Shown here piece by piece: positions 47,301 through 56,445 of a stretch of DNA of 64,000 nt (positions are counted from its first letter, which is position 1; each line of letters opens with the position of its first letter). The translations under genes were made by a program, and so were the position numbers. This stretch comes from Maribacter orientalis (GTDB lineage: Bacteria > Bacteroidota > Bacteroidia > Flavobacteriales > Flavobacteriaceae): NCBI RefSeq assembly GCF_900109345.1, contig NZ_FNZN01000001.1, positions 441,883 to 505,882 of the forward strand, read 5' to 3'. The notes under the pieces are model-generated. The model did no database searches. It saw only the letters and a program-made list of their open reading frames with translations, and was not told the DNA's origin.

Positions 47301-47888
47301 GATGCAGATGATGATGGTGTCATGGATAATGTTGATACCTGTGCGAATACTCCAAGTGGAGAAACAGTAGATACCAATGGATGTTCAGATAGTCAAAAGG
47401 ATAGTGACTTTGATGGTGTTAGTAATGCTTTAGACATGTGTTCTGATTCTCCAGAAGATGAAGCTGTAGACAGTAATGGTTGCTCAGTTAGTCAAATAGA
47501 TGCAGATGAGGATGGTATTCAAGATTCTCTGGACAATTGTCCAAACCAATACAATCCTGGTCAGGAAGATAGGGATAGTGATGGTCTGGGTGATGTATGT
47601 GATACCGTTGAACTCAACGTATCCCAGTCCTTTACTCCGAACGGTGATGGCATCAACGATACCTGGGTTATCTATAATATAGAGAACTATCCGAATTCTT
47701 TGATCAGTGTATACAACTCTTGGGGGAAAAAAGTATTCTCTGTAAGGAACTACCAAAACGATTGGGACGGTCAATTCAAGAGCTTAAACAACAAATTGCC
47801 AGATGCGGGATCGTATTATTTTCAGATAGATTTTGATGGTAATGGAAGCGTGGATCAAGATGGATGGCTTTACATAACCGGTCTTTAA
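44400..47888 (+). CDS. T9SS-secreted adhesin-like protein with gliding-motility-type C-terminal domain
   Basis: An 1162-residue surface protein with signal peptide (MKKNTFLTFVIALLCFSASWGQ). Residues about 25-330 form a right-handed beta-helix-like region rich in N/T/S (TISNNTFENNGNN). About 335-440 is a beta-domain, then a first Asp-rich repeat (DDDEDGVANYQDLCPDTPAG), and a fibronectin III-like module at about 480-560. About 565-695 is a separate globular domain (ITDDIYIDVKILSWQDGG). Ten 33-residue thrombospondin-3-like calcium-binding repeats follow (about 704-1033), with a divergent eleventh. The C-terminal about 85 residues are the CHU_C/type B sorting domain (SFTPNGDGINDTWVIYNIEN, VYNSWGKKVF). 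The PorP/SprF partner is 24 bp downstream. Confidence 0.92.
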   Translation: MKKNTFLTFVIALLCFSASWGQSTVTVTSLTDDNTSGTLRWAMDIANTDPNINEINFGKGLTGTITLTSNLPNVSSNLTISGTGANNIIISGDNQFKMFVVNTGFVLDISGFTLTGSASGPTSSGNIFHVSRSTVNASDIVFTGITNSTPFVSREGTSALNISNSTFSNNSATLFRSDHGSTPNTTSDTESDYTNRITVTGSTFSSNTGIIFYTERYVKIDDCIFTDNTNQIGYFRGLNRYQVLNSTFTNNTGYQLFSFYSAINNGWGEGTLGTNNTLFDGNTFIGNTGTIINPGGNSKYDNKTTISNNTFENNGNNYSGNPIVVSGNLLSNFMTSIIHSPNDGTVSVTMSRPVFNSDLGSGALEANDFQFALSGGNATLGSSSPTSISISGNTYVLGIDIVGTIYGTEELTISPLDEISIYDVDVNRASIAQNNGTINLSFLDDDEDGVANYQDLCPDTPAGEVVEADGCTDVTKPLAPIGFKSTSGPYKIHLEWDSNTEDTVGYHLYGGTDENSLPLVADLSHFSYYEFNHTGLTANTTYYYSLKAYDLAGNESVSSTIISNQPDLPFIWDGPKIIVEKISNTDWTQAENQDFLTNNVIFTRADNNSLFNIAKEASYDDFDYQSPIDTEWAQGTTADFGALTFSPWAYDMSFIEWCPPCFENRDFVLHLITDDIYIDVKILSWQDGGMGGGFSYERSTASPDEDGDRVKDSLDNCLGTPEGETVDANGCSDSQKDADNDGVSDANDTCADTPTGETVDANGCSDSQKDGDNDGVSDADDTCADTPTGETVDTNGCSDSQKDADNDGVSNAIDTCADTPIGETVDANGCSDSQKDADNDGVSDAIDTCADTPTGETVDANGCSDSQKDGDADGVSDAIDTCTDTPTGETVDANGCSDSQKDGDNDGVSDAIDTCADTPTGETVDANGCSDSQKDGDNDGVSDAIDICADTPTGETVDPNGCSDSHKDADDDGVMDNVDTCANTPSGETVDTNGCSDSQKDSDFDGVSNALDMCSDSPEDEAVDSNGCSVSQIDADEDGIQDSLDNCPNQYNPGQEDRDSDGLGDVCDTVELNVSQSFTPNGDGINDTWVIYNIENYPNSLISVYNSWGKKVFSVRNYQNDWDGQFKSLNNKLPDAGSYYFQIDFDGNGSVDQDGWLYITGL
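46509..47498 (+). repeat. Ten in-frame 99-bp tandem repeats inside the T9SS substrate gene
   Basis: Each unit encodes 33 residues of the form DADNDGVSDAIDTC..TP.GETVDANGCSDSQK; units 2-8 are nearly identical at the DNA level. Asp positions fit calcium-binding thrombospondin-3-like loops, and each unit carries two Cys, enough for one disulfide. The repeats cover codons 704-1033. Confidence 0.9.
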
Positions 47889-47912
47889 TAGAACAACCAA
47901 TTACAAAAAAAC

Positions 47913-48800
47913 ATGAAGAACATAAAAAATACAATTTTAGGGGTAATACTGCTTGGCTGTAGTGCACTGTTTTCACAACAAGAAGGCGTGGTTACTAACT
48001 ATATGTACCATATGAACGCTTTTAACCCCGCTTATGTGGGAGTAGATGGTGAAACAGTTATTACAAGTACATTTAGGCAACAATGGACTGGGATAGAGGA
48101 TGCCCCCAGTGCTCAATTAGTTTCATTTGGTACCACTTTGGGCAATAACTTAGGGATGGGCGTCTCTATATTGAACAGACAGACCTTTGTTGAGAAACAG
48201 ACCTTTACAGCAATCGATTTTTCCTATAGATTAAAAATTTCTGAAAAAGCAGATCTTTACATGGGCTTAAAAGCGGGAGGCAATTTTTATAGTGTGAATA
48301 CGGAAGGTTTAATGACCTATAATCAAATGGCCGACCCAAATATTTCATCTATATCGAATTTTAATCCGAATATAGGAATCGGGGCCCTTCTTAAGGTCGA
48401 TAAATGGCACTTCTCTTTGGCGGCCCCACGTATGTTGTCTACAGACCGCGCAGACAATGAGGACGGTCTGGTTACATTGGCCAAGGCAAGGCCGCATATG
48501 TACGCCGTTGTAGGGTATGATTTTTTGTTGAATCAATTGAACAAGATTTCCCTTAAACCATCCGCTTTATTGCGTTACGTAAACGGCGCACCAGTATCCT
48601 TGGATATCAACACCATGCTTTCCTTTGATAATGATTTTGAAATTGGTGCTACCTATAGAACAGACTCAGCCTTTGCAGGTCTGATAAATTTTAGCATTAA
48701 GAAGCGACTCCTGTTAGGCTATGCTTATGAAGTGAGTACTAGAAAGCAATTGGCTGATATAGGTAATACGAATGAACTGTTACTTAGGTTTAAATTTTGA
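47913..48800 (+). CDS. PorP/SprF family type IX secretion membrane protein
   Basis: A 295-residue outer-membrane protein with a signal peptide (ILGVILLGCSALFSQQ; the Cys is inside a normal signal). Family marks: NYMYHMNAFNPAYVGVDGE at the start, FRQQWTGIEDAPSAQLVSF, NNLGMGVSILNRQTF, then alternating barrel strands, and the C-terminal INFSIKKRLLLGYAYEVSTR. PorP/SprF proteins anchor or pair with proteins carrying type B (gliding-motility) C-terminal domains, and this one directly follows such a gene (24 bp). A degenerate copy of its 3' half lies upstream of the substrate gene. Confidence 0.93.
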   Translation: MKNIKNTILGVILLGCSALFSQQEGVVTNYMYHMNAFNPAYVGVDGETVITSTFRQQWTGIEDAPSAQLVSFGTTLGNNLGMGVSILNRQTFVEKQTFTAIDFSYRLKISEKADLYMGLKAGGNFYSVNTEGLMTYNQMADPNISSISNFNPNIGIGALLKVDKWHFSLAAPRMLSTDRADNEDGLVTLAKARPHMYAVVGYDFLLNQLNKISLKPSALLRYVNGAPVSLDINTMLSFDNDFEIGATYRTDSAFAGLINFSIKKRLLLGYAYEVSTRKQLADIGNTNELLLRFKF

Positions 48801-48840
48801 TAGTTATATAGTTAACAATAACTTATTAGTCATAGAATTA

Positions 48841-48871
48841 AGAGAGGTGTTTTAAATACCTCTCTTTTTTG
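48841..48871 (+). terminator. Terminator after the adhesin-porP/sprF operon
   Basis: AGAGAGGT (48841-48848) pairs with ACCTCTCT (48858-48865) and is followed by TTTTTT. It lies 40 bp after the PorP/SprF stop codon. Confidence 0.85.
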
Positions 48872-48909
48872 TACTTAATCCAAAGTAAATTAAAGCGATT
48901 ATTATAGAA

Positions 48910-50352
48910 TTATTGGTCATTAGACAATAAATCTTTTGCTTCTATTTTTATTTTGTTCAATAAGTGCTGTAAATTTTCTGTCTTAGTAAAGGGATTCATA
49001 ACAGTAATACGCATGTAGTGGATACCTTTTAATTTCGTTTGTACAATATAAAATTCGCCATCCTCTAAAAGAGCTTGGCGAATTTTTATGTTTAATTCAT
49101 TAAGGTTTTCAGTATTTAAGCCAGCTTTCCAATATCTAAAACAAACAATATTAGACATAGGCTGAAGGGCCAATTCAAAATTGGGTTCCTCTTCTATAAG
49201 CTTGGCGAAGTTCGCACCCAGATCATAGAGTTGAGTTACATTCGCATTAAAGACCTCTTCGCCATATAGTTTTAACAAAGTAAACCAATGAATACTCATC
49301 ATGTTTTTAGTACATTCAAAAGTTCGCTTGCCAGAATTATACCAATCTTCATGTTCAGAATCTGACAGTAAATAATCGGCTTTTTGACTAAATGTTGCCT
49401 TTGCGTTTACTTCATTCTTAAACAGTAAAGCTGTAGTTAGTGCAGGCATCATCATCATCTTATGTCCATCAATAACCACTGAATCTGCTCTTTCAATACC
49501 TTTTAAAGTATGTCGATACTTTTTTGAAAAAATTCCAGCTCCTCCATGGGCTCCATCCACATGAAACCAAATTTTTTGTTTCTCGGCAAAAGTGCCAATA
49601 ACTTCTAAATCATCGAAAATACCAGTTGCTGTTGAAGGGGCACTACCGACAATAGCAAAAATTTCAATTCCCTTTTCTTTTGCTTCCTTGAATTTCACCT
49701 CTAATAATTCGGTATCCATTCTAAATTTGTTGGTAACGGGTACTTTAATAATCCCTTGATCACCTAATCCCATTATTCTAGCCGCACGATCTACACAGTA
49801 ATGAGCTTCTTCGCTAACCATTATTCCTAATTGGTTTTGTGTTCCTTTATTCCAAATATCAACTTTGGTAATGGCCTTACGTGCACTTAATAATGCGGTT
49901 AAATTAGCTAAAGTTCCACCCGAGGTTAAGAACCCGCTAGAATCGGTGTCATAACCAATTTTATTACAAATGATGTCCATTACGATACGCTCAATAGCGT
50001 TTGATGCCATGCCCATTTCATAAACAGCAGTTCCGTTGTTTAATAATGAACTAATTAAAGAGGTAAGTGCAGTAATAGGAGCAGGTGGACTTACTTGATG
50101 ACCTAAGTAGTTAGGATGATGAATATGGGTGGTACGTTTCGTAATTTCTTGAAACAAATCTATTTCATCACCATGAATTAAGAAATCTTTCCAAAATTTT
50201 AATTCTTGTTCTGGCTCGTTCCAATTGATTGCGTTTCGTGATTTAGCATTTATCTTATCCTCTAAATGAGAGGTCAATTTTTCTATTAATAAATGCCCAT
50301 TTTTATTAAAATCACTAACGCTATAAACCTGTTCAAGTATTTCTTTATGCAT
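48910..50352 (-). CDS. PLP-dependent group II amino acid decarboxylase
   Basis: A 480-residue cytoplasmic enzyme of the aromatic/diaminobutyrate decarboxylase family. The PLP lysine is K298 in VVIDGHKMMMMP; other marks are GFLTSGGTLANLTALLSAR near 140, the PLP-stacking His and Asp in FHVDGAHGGAG near 271, and an N-terminal helical segment for dimer formation (HPNYLGHQVSPPAPITAL). The motif set points to decarboxylation of an amino acid such as L-2,4-diaminobutyrate, tyrosine or histidine; I cannot choose between them. It is transcribed alone, after the terminator of the acyl-CoA dehydrogenase gene. Confidence 0.87.
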   Translation of the reverse strand: MHKEILEQVYSVSDFNKNGHLLIEKLTSHLEDKINAKSRNAINWNEPEQELKFWKDFLIHGDEIDLFQEITKRTTHIHHPNYLGHQVSPPAPITALTSLISSLLNNGTAVYEMGMASNAIERIVMDIICNKIGYDTDSSGFLTSGGTLANLTALLSARKAITKVDIWNKGTQNQLGIMVSEEAHYCVDRAARIMGLGDQGIIKVPVTNKFRMDTELLEVKFKEAKEKGIEIFAIVGSAPSTATGIFDDLEVIGTFAEKQKIWFHVDGAHGGAGIFSKKYRHTLKGIERADSVVIDGHKMMMMPALTTALLFKNEVNAKATFSQKADYLLSDSEHEDWYNSGKRTFECTKNMMSIHWFTLLKLYGEEVFNANVTQLYDLGANFAKLIEEEPNFELALQPMSNIVCFRYWKAGLNTENLNELNIKIRQALLEDGEFYIVQTKLKGIHYMRITVMNPFTKTENLQHLLNKIKIEAKDLLSNDQ

Positions 50353-50385
50353 GGGTTAAAATTAGTTGCTATGGCAATGTTTACC

Positions 50386-50417
50386 AAATAAAAAACCGCC
50401 CTTATTGAGGGCGGTTT
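50386..50417 (-). terminator. Terminator of the beta-oxidation operon
   Basis: AAACCGCCCT (50393-50402) pairs with AGGGCGGTTT (50408-50417) around a 5-nt loop, and on the minus strand leads into TTTTTATTTGG. It lies 36 bp after the acyl-CoA dehydrogenase stop codon. Confidence 0.9.
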
Positions 50418-50453
50418 AAATTCAATTTACCAAACAACAAAAGGTAATCTGAA

Positions 50454-52265
50454 TTAGTCAAAGGTATACCCGTTATCGGCAGCAACTTTGTCGGCAATTT
50501 GCGTGCGTAAAGCTACTACATTCGGGTTATTTGTATATTTAGTAAATCGTTTAAGTCCCATTAACATCATGCGTTGCTCGTCACCTTCAGCAAAAGAAAT
50601 AATTGCTTCTTTCCCTTTCTGAATTATAGTTTCGGTAGCATTGTATAAGTATAATTTTGCCATTGCAATTTGTGTAGCTTGTTCAGCTTCACCGAAGCGT
50701 TTGGTATTTTTTTCCGTTCTTAAAATTGTTGATTCTGCCATATACACTTCAATTAAAATATCAGAAGCAGCTAACATTAATTGTTGGTGATTTTCTAACT
50801 CTGGACCATATTTTTGAACTGCTGAACCAGCAACCATTAAAAATACTTTTTTCAATCTTGTTACTAAATCTTTCTCCTCAGCAAATAACTGAGAGAAATC
50901 AGGAGTATCAAAAGAAGGAATTCCCATTAATTCTTCACCAACTTTCGTTGCAGGACCTAAAAGATCTACATGACCTTTCATTGCTTTTTTAACTAGCATT
51001 CCTACTGCCAACATTCTGTTGATTTCATTTGTACCTTCATAGATACGAGCGATACGAGCATCTCTCCATGCTTTTTCCATGGGAGCATCGGCACTAAAGC
51101 CCATACCACCAAATATTTGTACACCTTCATCGGTACAACTTTGTACGTCTTCAGACACAGCAACTTTAAGTATTGAACACTCAATAGCATATTCTTCAAC
51201 ACCTTTTAATTCGGCTTCTTGATGCGTATTTCCAGCTGCTTCACGCATTTTAATCCTGTCCTCAATATTTTTAGCAGCTCGATACGAAGCAGATTCATCG
51301 GCATAACAGTTCGTAGCCATTGTGGCTATTTTAGATTTAATAGCTCCAAAATTAATGATAGGAGTTTTAAACTGAATACGCTCATTCGCATATTTAGTGG
51401 CTTCACCAATCACTCGACGTTGAGCATCTAAACAAGCAGCTGCAAGTTTTATTCTACCAACGTTTAAGGCATTCATTGCTATTTTAAATCCGTTACCTCT
51501 TTCGGATAACATATTTTCTATTGGGACTTTTGTTTCATTAAAGAATACCTGACGAGTAGAAGAGGAGTGAATACCTAATTTTTTCTCTTCGTCACCCATA
51601 GAGATTCCGTTAGCAGGATCATTTTCTAAAATGAAACCTGTAATATTTTTATCATCTTCAATTCGAGCAAAAACGATAAACATATTACAAAAACCTGCAT
51701 TTGAAATCCACATTTTTTGTCCTGTTATACTGTACGATTTACCGTCTGCAGAAAGAACAGCTTTAGTTTTTCCTGAATTTGCATCAGAACCAGCGCCAGG
51801 TTCAGTAAGGCAGTAAGCTCCAAACCATTCACCAGAAGCTAGTCTAGGCACATATTTTTGTTTTTGCTCTTCTGTTCCATAAAGTGTAATAGGCATCGTG
51901 CCTATCCCTGTATGAGCACCAAAGGCAGTACTAAAAGAACCTGTAGCTCCAGAGATATAATCACATACCAACATGGTAGAAACAAAGCCCATTCCCATAC
52001 CTCCATAAGACTCAGGTACTGCAACACTTAACAAGCCTAATTCACCTGCCTTACGCATGCATTCTTCTGTATAGGCATAATCTTTCTTCTCAAATCGCTC
52101 CCAATGCGCCCAAAGCTCTCTATCAACGAACTCTTTTGTACTATCGCGCATCATGCGTTGCTCTTCGCTTAAATCTTCTAAGGTGAAAACATCTTCACAA
52201 TTAGTTTCTTTGACAAGGAATTGCCCTCCTCTAAGAATATCTTTATTTATGGTATCTGTACTCAT
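50454..52265 (-). CDS. Acyl-CoA dehydrogenase (very-long-chain/ACAD9-like size)
   Basis: A 603-residue FAD enzyme performing the first step of beta-oxidation. It has the N-terminal helical domain (LSEEQRMMRDSTKEFVDREL), the middle beta-domain with ACD signatures (GAYCLTEPGAGSDANSGKT, MWISNAGFCNMFIVFARI), and the C-terminal helical domain with the catalytic Glu in IYEGTNEINRMLAVGML near 405. An additional about 170-residue C-terminal extension is typical of the long-chain type. It is the last gene of the marR-fad cluster, 81 bp after the thiolase gene, and ends at a clear terminator. Confidence 0.93.
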   Translation of the reverse strand: MSTDTINKDILRGGQFLVKETNCEDVFTLEDLSEEQRMMRDSTKEFVDRELWAHWERFEKKDYAYTEECMRKAGELGLLSVAVPESYGGMGMGFVSTMLVCDYISGATGSFSTAFGAHTGIGTMPITLYGTEEQKQKYVPRLASGEWFGAYCLTEPGAGSDANSGKTKAVLSADGKSYSITGQKMWISNAGFCNMFIVFARIEDDKNITGFILENDPANGISMGDEEKKLGIHSSSTRQVFFNETKVPIENMLSERGNGFKIAMNALNVGRIKLAAACLDAQRRVIGEATKYANERIQFKTPIINFGAIKSKIATMATNCYADESASYRAAKNIEDRIKMREAAGNTHQEAELKGVEEYAIECSILKVAVSEDVQSCTDEGVQIFGGMGFSADAPMEKAWRDARIARIYEGTNEINRMLAVGMLVKKAMKGHVDLLGPATKVGEELMGIPSFDTPDFSQLFAEEKDLVTRLKKVFLMVAGSAVQKYGPELENHQQLMLAASDILIEVYMAESTILRTEKNTKRFGEAEQATQIAMAKLYLYNATETIIQKGKEAIISFAEGDEQRMMLMGLKRFTKYTNNPNVVALRTQIADKVAADNGYTFD

Positions 52266-52346
52266 GTTTAACTTGTATTACGTATATAAAGTAAGAAGTA
52301 TTAAGTTTTCTTTTAAAACCTGTAATACCTATTACAAAAATTCTTT

Positions 52347-53537
52347 TTAGTTCAAAAATTCAAAAATTCCAGCAGCGCCCTGGCCTGTTCCAACACACAT
52401 AGTTACCATGCCGTATTTACCTTGCATGTTACGCTTACGCATCTCATCAAATAATTGTACAGAAAGTTTAGCTCCCGTACAGCCTAAGGGGTGACCTAAA
52501 GCAATAGCACCACCATTTACATTGACGATATCTTGATTTAAGTTTAATTCACGCATTACTGCTATTGATTGAGAGGCAAAAGCTTCATTCAATTCAATCA
52601 ACTCAATATCTTCTTGTTTTAATCCTGCCTGTTTTAATGCTTTTGGTATTGCTTTTACTGGACCGATACCCATAATTCGTGGTTCAACTCCAGCTGCAGC
52701 ATAATTTACTAGTCTAGCAATTGGCTCAAGATTTAATTCTTTAACCATATCTTCACTCATTACTAAAACGAAAGCTGCACCATCACTCATTTGAGAAGAA
52801 TTACCTGCAGTAACACTACCACCAGCAGCAAAAACAGGTCTTAATCCTGCTAAAGCTTCAAGGCTAGTTCCTTTTCTTGGACCTTCATCTTCAGTTACCG
52901 TATATTTTCTGGTTGCTTTTTTGCCATTTTCATCTACATAAATTTGTTCCACATCAATCGGAACAATTTGTTCTTTAAATCTACCTTCTGCCTGAGCTTT
53001 TAGTGCTTTCATGTGAGAATTATAAGCAAACAAATCTTGATCTTCACGAGAAACATGAAATTGATTGGCTACTGCTTCAGCGGTATTTCCCATTCCCCAA
53101 TAATAATCTTCATGTCCAGATTTAACGGTGTCATAATTTAATTCTGGTTTAAAACCAGTCATAGGAACAGAACTCATACTTTCAGCACCACCTGCGATGA
53201 TACAATCTGCCATTCCTGATTGTATTTTTGCTGTAGCAACACCTATGGTTTCAATACCGGATGCACAAAAACGATTTACTGTTACCCCGGCAACGTCAAC
53301 ACTATCTAACCCAATTAATGATATAAATCGAGCCATGTTTAGGCCTTGAGAGCCTTCTGGCATTGCATTTCCCACAATAACGTCATCAATACGTTTTTTT
53401 TCTAATTGCGGCAGCTCTTTCATCATGTACTGGATGGTCTCTGCAGCTAATTCATCAGTTCTTTTAAAACGAAAAACTCCTTTAGGTGCTTTTCCAACTG
53501 CTGTTCTATATGCTTTTACAATATATGCTGTTTTCAT
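52347..53537 (-). CDS. fadA: Acetyl-CoA C-acyltransferase (thiolase)
   Basis: A 396-residue thiolase catalysing the last, thiolytic step of beta-oxidation. Catalytic Cys lies in [12 protein letters not shown] near 90; His in [18 protein letters not shown] near 350 and Cys in [17 protein letters not shown] near 380 complete the triad. [16 protein letters not shown] is also typical. Its ATG is 4 nt after the stop of the multifunctional hydratase/dehydrogenase gene, so the two subunits are translated together. The gene symbol is by family and operon context. Confidence 0.94.
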   Translation of the reverse strand: MKTAYIVKAYRTAVGKAPKGVFRFKRTDELAAETIQYMMKELPQLEKKRIDDVIVGNAMPEGSQGLNMARFISLIGLDSVDVAGVTVNRFCASGIETIGVATAKIQSGMADCIIAGGAESMSSVPMTGFKPELNYDTVKSGHEDYYWGMGNTAEAVANQFHVSREDQDLFAYNSHMKALKAQAEGRFKEQIVPIDVEQIYVDENGKKATRKYTVTEDEGPRKGTSLEALAGLRPVFAAGGSVTAGNSSQMSDGAAFVLVMSEDMVKELNLEPIARLVNYAAAGVEPRIMGIGPVKAIPKALKQAGLKQEDIELIELNEAFASQSIAVMRELNLNQDIVNVNGGAIALGHPLGCTGAKLSVQLFDEMRKRNMQGKYGMVTMCVGTGQGAAGIFEFLN

Positions 53538-53541
53538 TTTT

Positions 53542-55947
53542 CTAGTTTCTTAATGGTTTTCCAGTTTTCAACATATGTTGAATTCTTTCTAAGGTTTTGC
53601 GTTCCGTACAAAGTGATAAAAATGCTTCACGTTCTAGGTCTAATAAATATTGTTCTGTAACAAGCGTTGGTTCTGATAAATCACCACCAGCCATTACATA
53701 GGCTAATTTGTTAGCAATTTTTTTATCGTGCTCACTGATGTAGTTACTATCTTCCATAGCATCTGTACCTACTAAAAACATACCTAATGCTTGTTTACCA
53801 AGTACTTTAATATCTTTACGTTTTACAGGTTGCGTATAACCTGCTTCTGCCATTAATTTTGCATGAGCCTTTGCTGTTGCTATTTGTCTATCTTTATTCA
53901 CAACAACAATATCTTTTCCATGTTGTAAAATTCCTAAGTCAAACGCTTCATAAGCAGAAGTAGAAACTTTAGCCATACCTATAGTTAAGAAGTACTCTTG
54001 AAGCACGTTCAACTCTACATCATTTTTATGGAATAAGTCTTGAGCTCTTAAAGCAAATTCTTTAGAACCACCGCCACCAGGAATTACTCCAACACCGAAT
54101 TCAACCAAACCAATATAGGTTTCAGCAGCAGCTACTACTTTATCGGCATGTAAAGACAATTCACAACCACCACCCAATGCCATACCGTGTGGGGCAGATA
54201 CTGTTGGTATTGCAGAATAGCGCATACGCATCATAGTGTCCTGAAACATTTTGATAGCCATGTTCAATTCGTCATATTCTTGCTCAACGGCCATCATAAA
54301 TATCATACCGATGTTAGCACCTACTGAAAAATTAGGAGCTTGATTACCGACGACTAAACCTTGGAAATCTTTTTCAGCAATGTCTATTGCTTTGTTTAAA
54401 CCTGCAAGAACATCACCACCGATGGTATTCATTTTAGATTGGAATTCTACATTTAAAATACCATCACCTAAATCTTCAACAACAACACCGCTATTTTTAA
54501 ATACCTCTTTAGATTTTCTAATATTATCTAAGATTATAAATGAATCTTGACCAGGTATTTTTTCAACTGATTTTTTAGGAATATCATAATAAAAGGTAGC
54601 ACCATCTTTTACTGAATAAAAAGATTTGTTACCTGCAGCAATCATATCATTAACCCAAGCAGCAGGAGTTTCACCTTCAGCTTTCATAATTTCTAACCCT
54701 TTTTCTAAACCAATTGCATCCCAAATTTGAAAAGGTCCATGTTCCCATCCAAACCCAGCTTTCATGGCATCATCAATTTTATATAGCTCATCGGTTATTT
54801 CAGGAATTCTATGAGAAACGTAAGCGAATAATGCAGCAAAACTTTTTCTGTAAAATTCACCAGCTTTATCTTTTCCGGCAACTAATATCTTAAAACGATC
54901 GGCTACTTTATCAATAGTCTTTGTCAATTCTAACGTAGCGAAACTTGCTCTTTTGCTAGAACGATACTCCATGGAATCTAGATCTAAGGTCAAAATTTCA
55001 GTTTTACCTTTAGCGTCTTTAGATTTTTTATAAAATCCTTCCCCTGTTTTACTACCCAACCATTTGTTTTCCATCATGGTATTGATGAAGCTCGGTAGTT
55101 TAAATAGGTCTAATTTTTCATCTTCCTTACAATTGTCTGCAATACCATTAGCAACATGTACTAGTGTATCTAGGCCAACAACATCTACAGTTCTGAAAGT
55201 GGCAGATTTTGGTCTACCAATTACAGGCCCGGTTAATTTATCGACCTCTTCAACGGTCATACCCATTTCTTTCACCATGTGAAAAAGACTTTGGATACTG
55301 AAAATGCCTATTCTATTACCAATGAATGCTGGAGTATCTTTAGCTACTACAGAAGTTTTACCTAAGAATTTTTCCCCATAGCCATTTAAAAATTCCAATA
55401 CTGCTGGTGAAGTTTTTGGTCCAGGGATTATTTCAAAAAGCTTTAAATAACGCGCAGGGTTAAAAAAGTGAGTTCCACAGAAATGCTTCTGGAAATCTTC
55501 ACTACGGCCTTCACTCATAAAGTGGATAGGAATACCTGATGTATTCGATGTTATAAGAGTACCTGGTGTTCTATGCTTCTCTAAGTTTTCAAAGACAATC
55601 TTTTTAATGTCAAGTCTTTCAACAACCACTTCAATTATCCAATCTACTTTAGATACTTTAGAAATATCGTCCTCTAAATTACCAGTACTAATTCTATCAG
55701 CAAATTTTTGGTGATAAATAGGAGATGGTTTAGATTTTAATGCTGCCGCTAATGAATCGTTCACCATTCTATTACGAACAACCTTGTCTTGCAAGGTTAA
55801 ACCTTTTGCCTTTTCCTTATCATTAAGTTCATGCGGAACAATGTCCAACAATAAAACCTCTACGCCAATATTGGCAAAATGACAGGCTATACCGCTACCC
55901 ATTATTCCTGAACCAATTACCGCTACTTTTTTAATGTGCTTGTTCAT
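53542..55947 (-). CDS. 3-hydroxyacyl-CoA dehydrogenase/enoyl-CoA hydratase multifunctional enzyme (FadN-like order)
   Basis: An 801-residue protein performing hydration and oxidation in beta-oxidation. The order is dehydrogenase first: NAD-binding VAVIGSGIMGSGIACHFANI at 8-27, hydroxyacyl-CoA dehydrogenase C-terminal domains at about 190-440 (FIGNRIGIFSIQSLF), then the crotonase-fold hydratase at about 470-700 (GMALGGGCELSLHADKV, GLVEFGVGVIPGGGGSKEF). This is the opposite of the E. coli FadB order and matches Bacillus-type FadN. It is 15 bp after marR and 4 bp before the thiolase gene. Confidence 0.93.
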   Translation of the reverse strand: MNKHIKKVAVIGSGIMGSGIACHFANIGVEVLLLDIVPHELNDKEKAKGLTLQDKVVRNRMVNDSLAAALKSKPSPIYHQKFADRISTGNLEDDISKVSKVDWIIEVVVERLDIKKIVFENLEKHRTPGTLITSNTSGIPIHFMSEGRSEDFQKHFCGTHFFNPARYLKLFEIIPGPKTSPAVLEFLNGYGEKFLGKTSVVAKDTPAFIGNRIGIFSIQSLFHMVKEMGMTVEEVDKLTGPVIGRPKSATFRTVDVVGLDTLVHVANGIADNCKEDEKLDLFKLPSFINTMMENKWLGSKTGEGFYKKSKDAKGKTEILTLDLDSMEYRSSKRASFATLELTKTIDKVADRFKILVAGKDKAGEFYRKSFAALFAYVSHRIPEITDELYKIDDAMKAGFGWEHGPFQIWDAIGLEKGLEIMKAEGETPAAWVNDMIAAGNKSFYSVKDGATFYYDIPKKSVEKIPGQDSFIILDNIRKSKEVFKNSGVVVEDLGDGILNVEFQSKMNTIGGDVLAGLNKAIDIAEKDFQGLVVGNQAPNFSVGANIGMIFMMAVEQEYDELNMAIKMFQDTMMRMRYSAIPTVSAPHGMALGGGCELSLHADKVVAAAETYIGLVEFGVGVIPGGGGSKEFALRAQDLFHKNDVELNVLQEYFLTIGMAKVSTSAYEAFDLGILQHGKDIVVVNKDRQIATAKAHAKLMAEAGYTQPVKRKDIKVLGKQALGMFLVGTDAMEDSNYISEHDKKIANKLAYVMAGGDLSEPTLVTEQYLLDLEREAFLSLCTERKTLERIQHMLKTGKPLRN

Positions 55948-55962
55948 GTACTTTAAACTGTA

Positions 55963-56415
55963 TTAGTGATTTGATATATCTTTTGAAAATAATTTTTTAT
56001 CTGAAATCAGTTTATTGATGATATCAGTAACTTCGAAAAAACTAGATAACTTTTCTTCTGAAACCTCTTGTTTAACAGCCTCATTAAATCTAAGAACGGT
56101 ACTTTTCGAGTCGTTTCTTTTCTCTAAACCAAAATCGGTTAGGTATATTAAAACACCTCGACCGTCATTAGGATTAGGCTTTCTTAAAATGAGACCTTTC
56201 TCCTCCATGCTTTTTAATATCCTAGAGAGGCTAGTAGCTTCCATTCCCATTTTAGGGCCCAAGGAAGTGGAAGGAGTACCCTTTTTTGGATCAATACTCA
56301 ATAAAGTAAAACCTACGGCCATAGTAGAATCGAAGTTTTTGGCTTCTTCGTTATACATTCTAGCTACTGCTTGCCATGTAGCTCGTAATGCATAATCAAT
56401 AGTTGTTTCTTTCAT
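55963..56415 (-). CDS. MarR family transcription regulator of the fad cluster
   Basis: A 150-residue regulator from the ATG at 56415; the frame extends to a TTG upstream, but that would overlap the -7 box. The winged helix spans about 45-115: MAVGFTLLSIDPKKGTPSTS, MGMEATSLSRILKSMEEKGL (recognition helix), and PNPNDGRGVLIYLTDFGLE (wing). It probably senses an acyl-CoA or fatty acid and represses the cluster. A perfect 26-bp palindrome lies 30 bp upstream of the start. The gene is the first of four closely spaced genes (15, 4 and 81 bp gaps). Confidence 0.88.
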   Translation of the reverse strand: MKETTIDYALRATWQAVARMYNEEAKNFDSTMAVGFTLLSIDPKKGTPSTSLGPKMGMEATSLSRILKSMEEKGLILRKPNPNDGRGVLIYLTDFGLEKRNDSKSTVLRFNEAVKQEVSEEKLSSFFEVTDIINKLISDKKLFSKDISNH

Positions 56416-56433
56416 ACTGTGGTAGTTGGTCCT

Positions 56434-56441
56434 CAAATATA
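56434..56441 (-). promoter_or_regulatory. -7 box (TATATTTG) of the marR-fad operon
   Basis: On the minus strand TATATTTG matches TAnnTTTG exactly, 18 bp before the marR ATG and only 4 bp downstream of the palindromic operator candidate. Confidence 0.55.
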
Positions 56442-56445
56442 AACA

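Noticed and set aside
46509..47498. CRISPR-like array
   Set aside because: The 99-bp units are head-to-tail, in frame and without spacers; they are protein-coding calcium-binding repeats.
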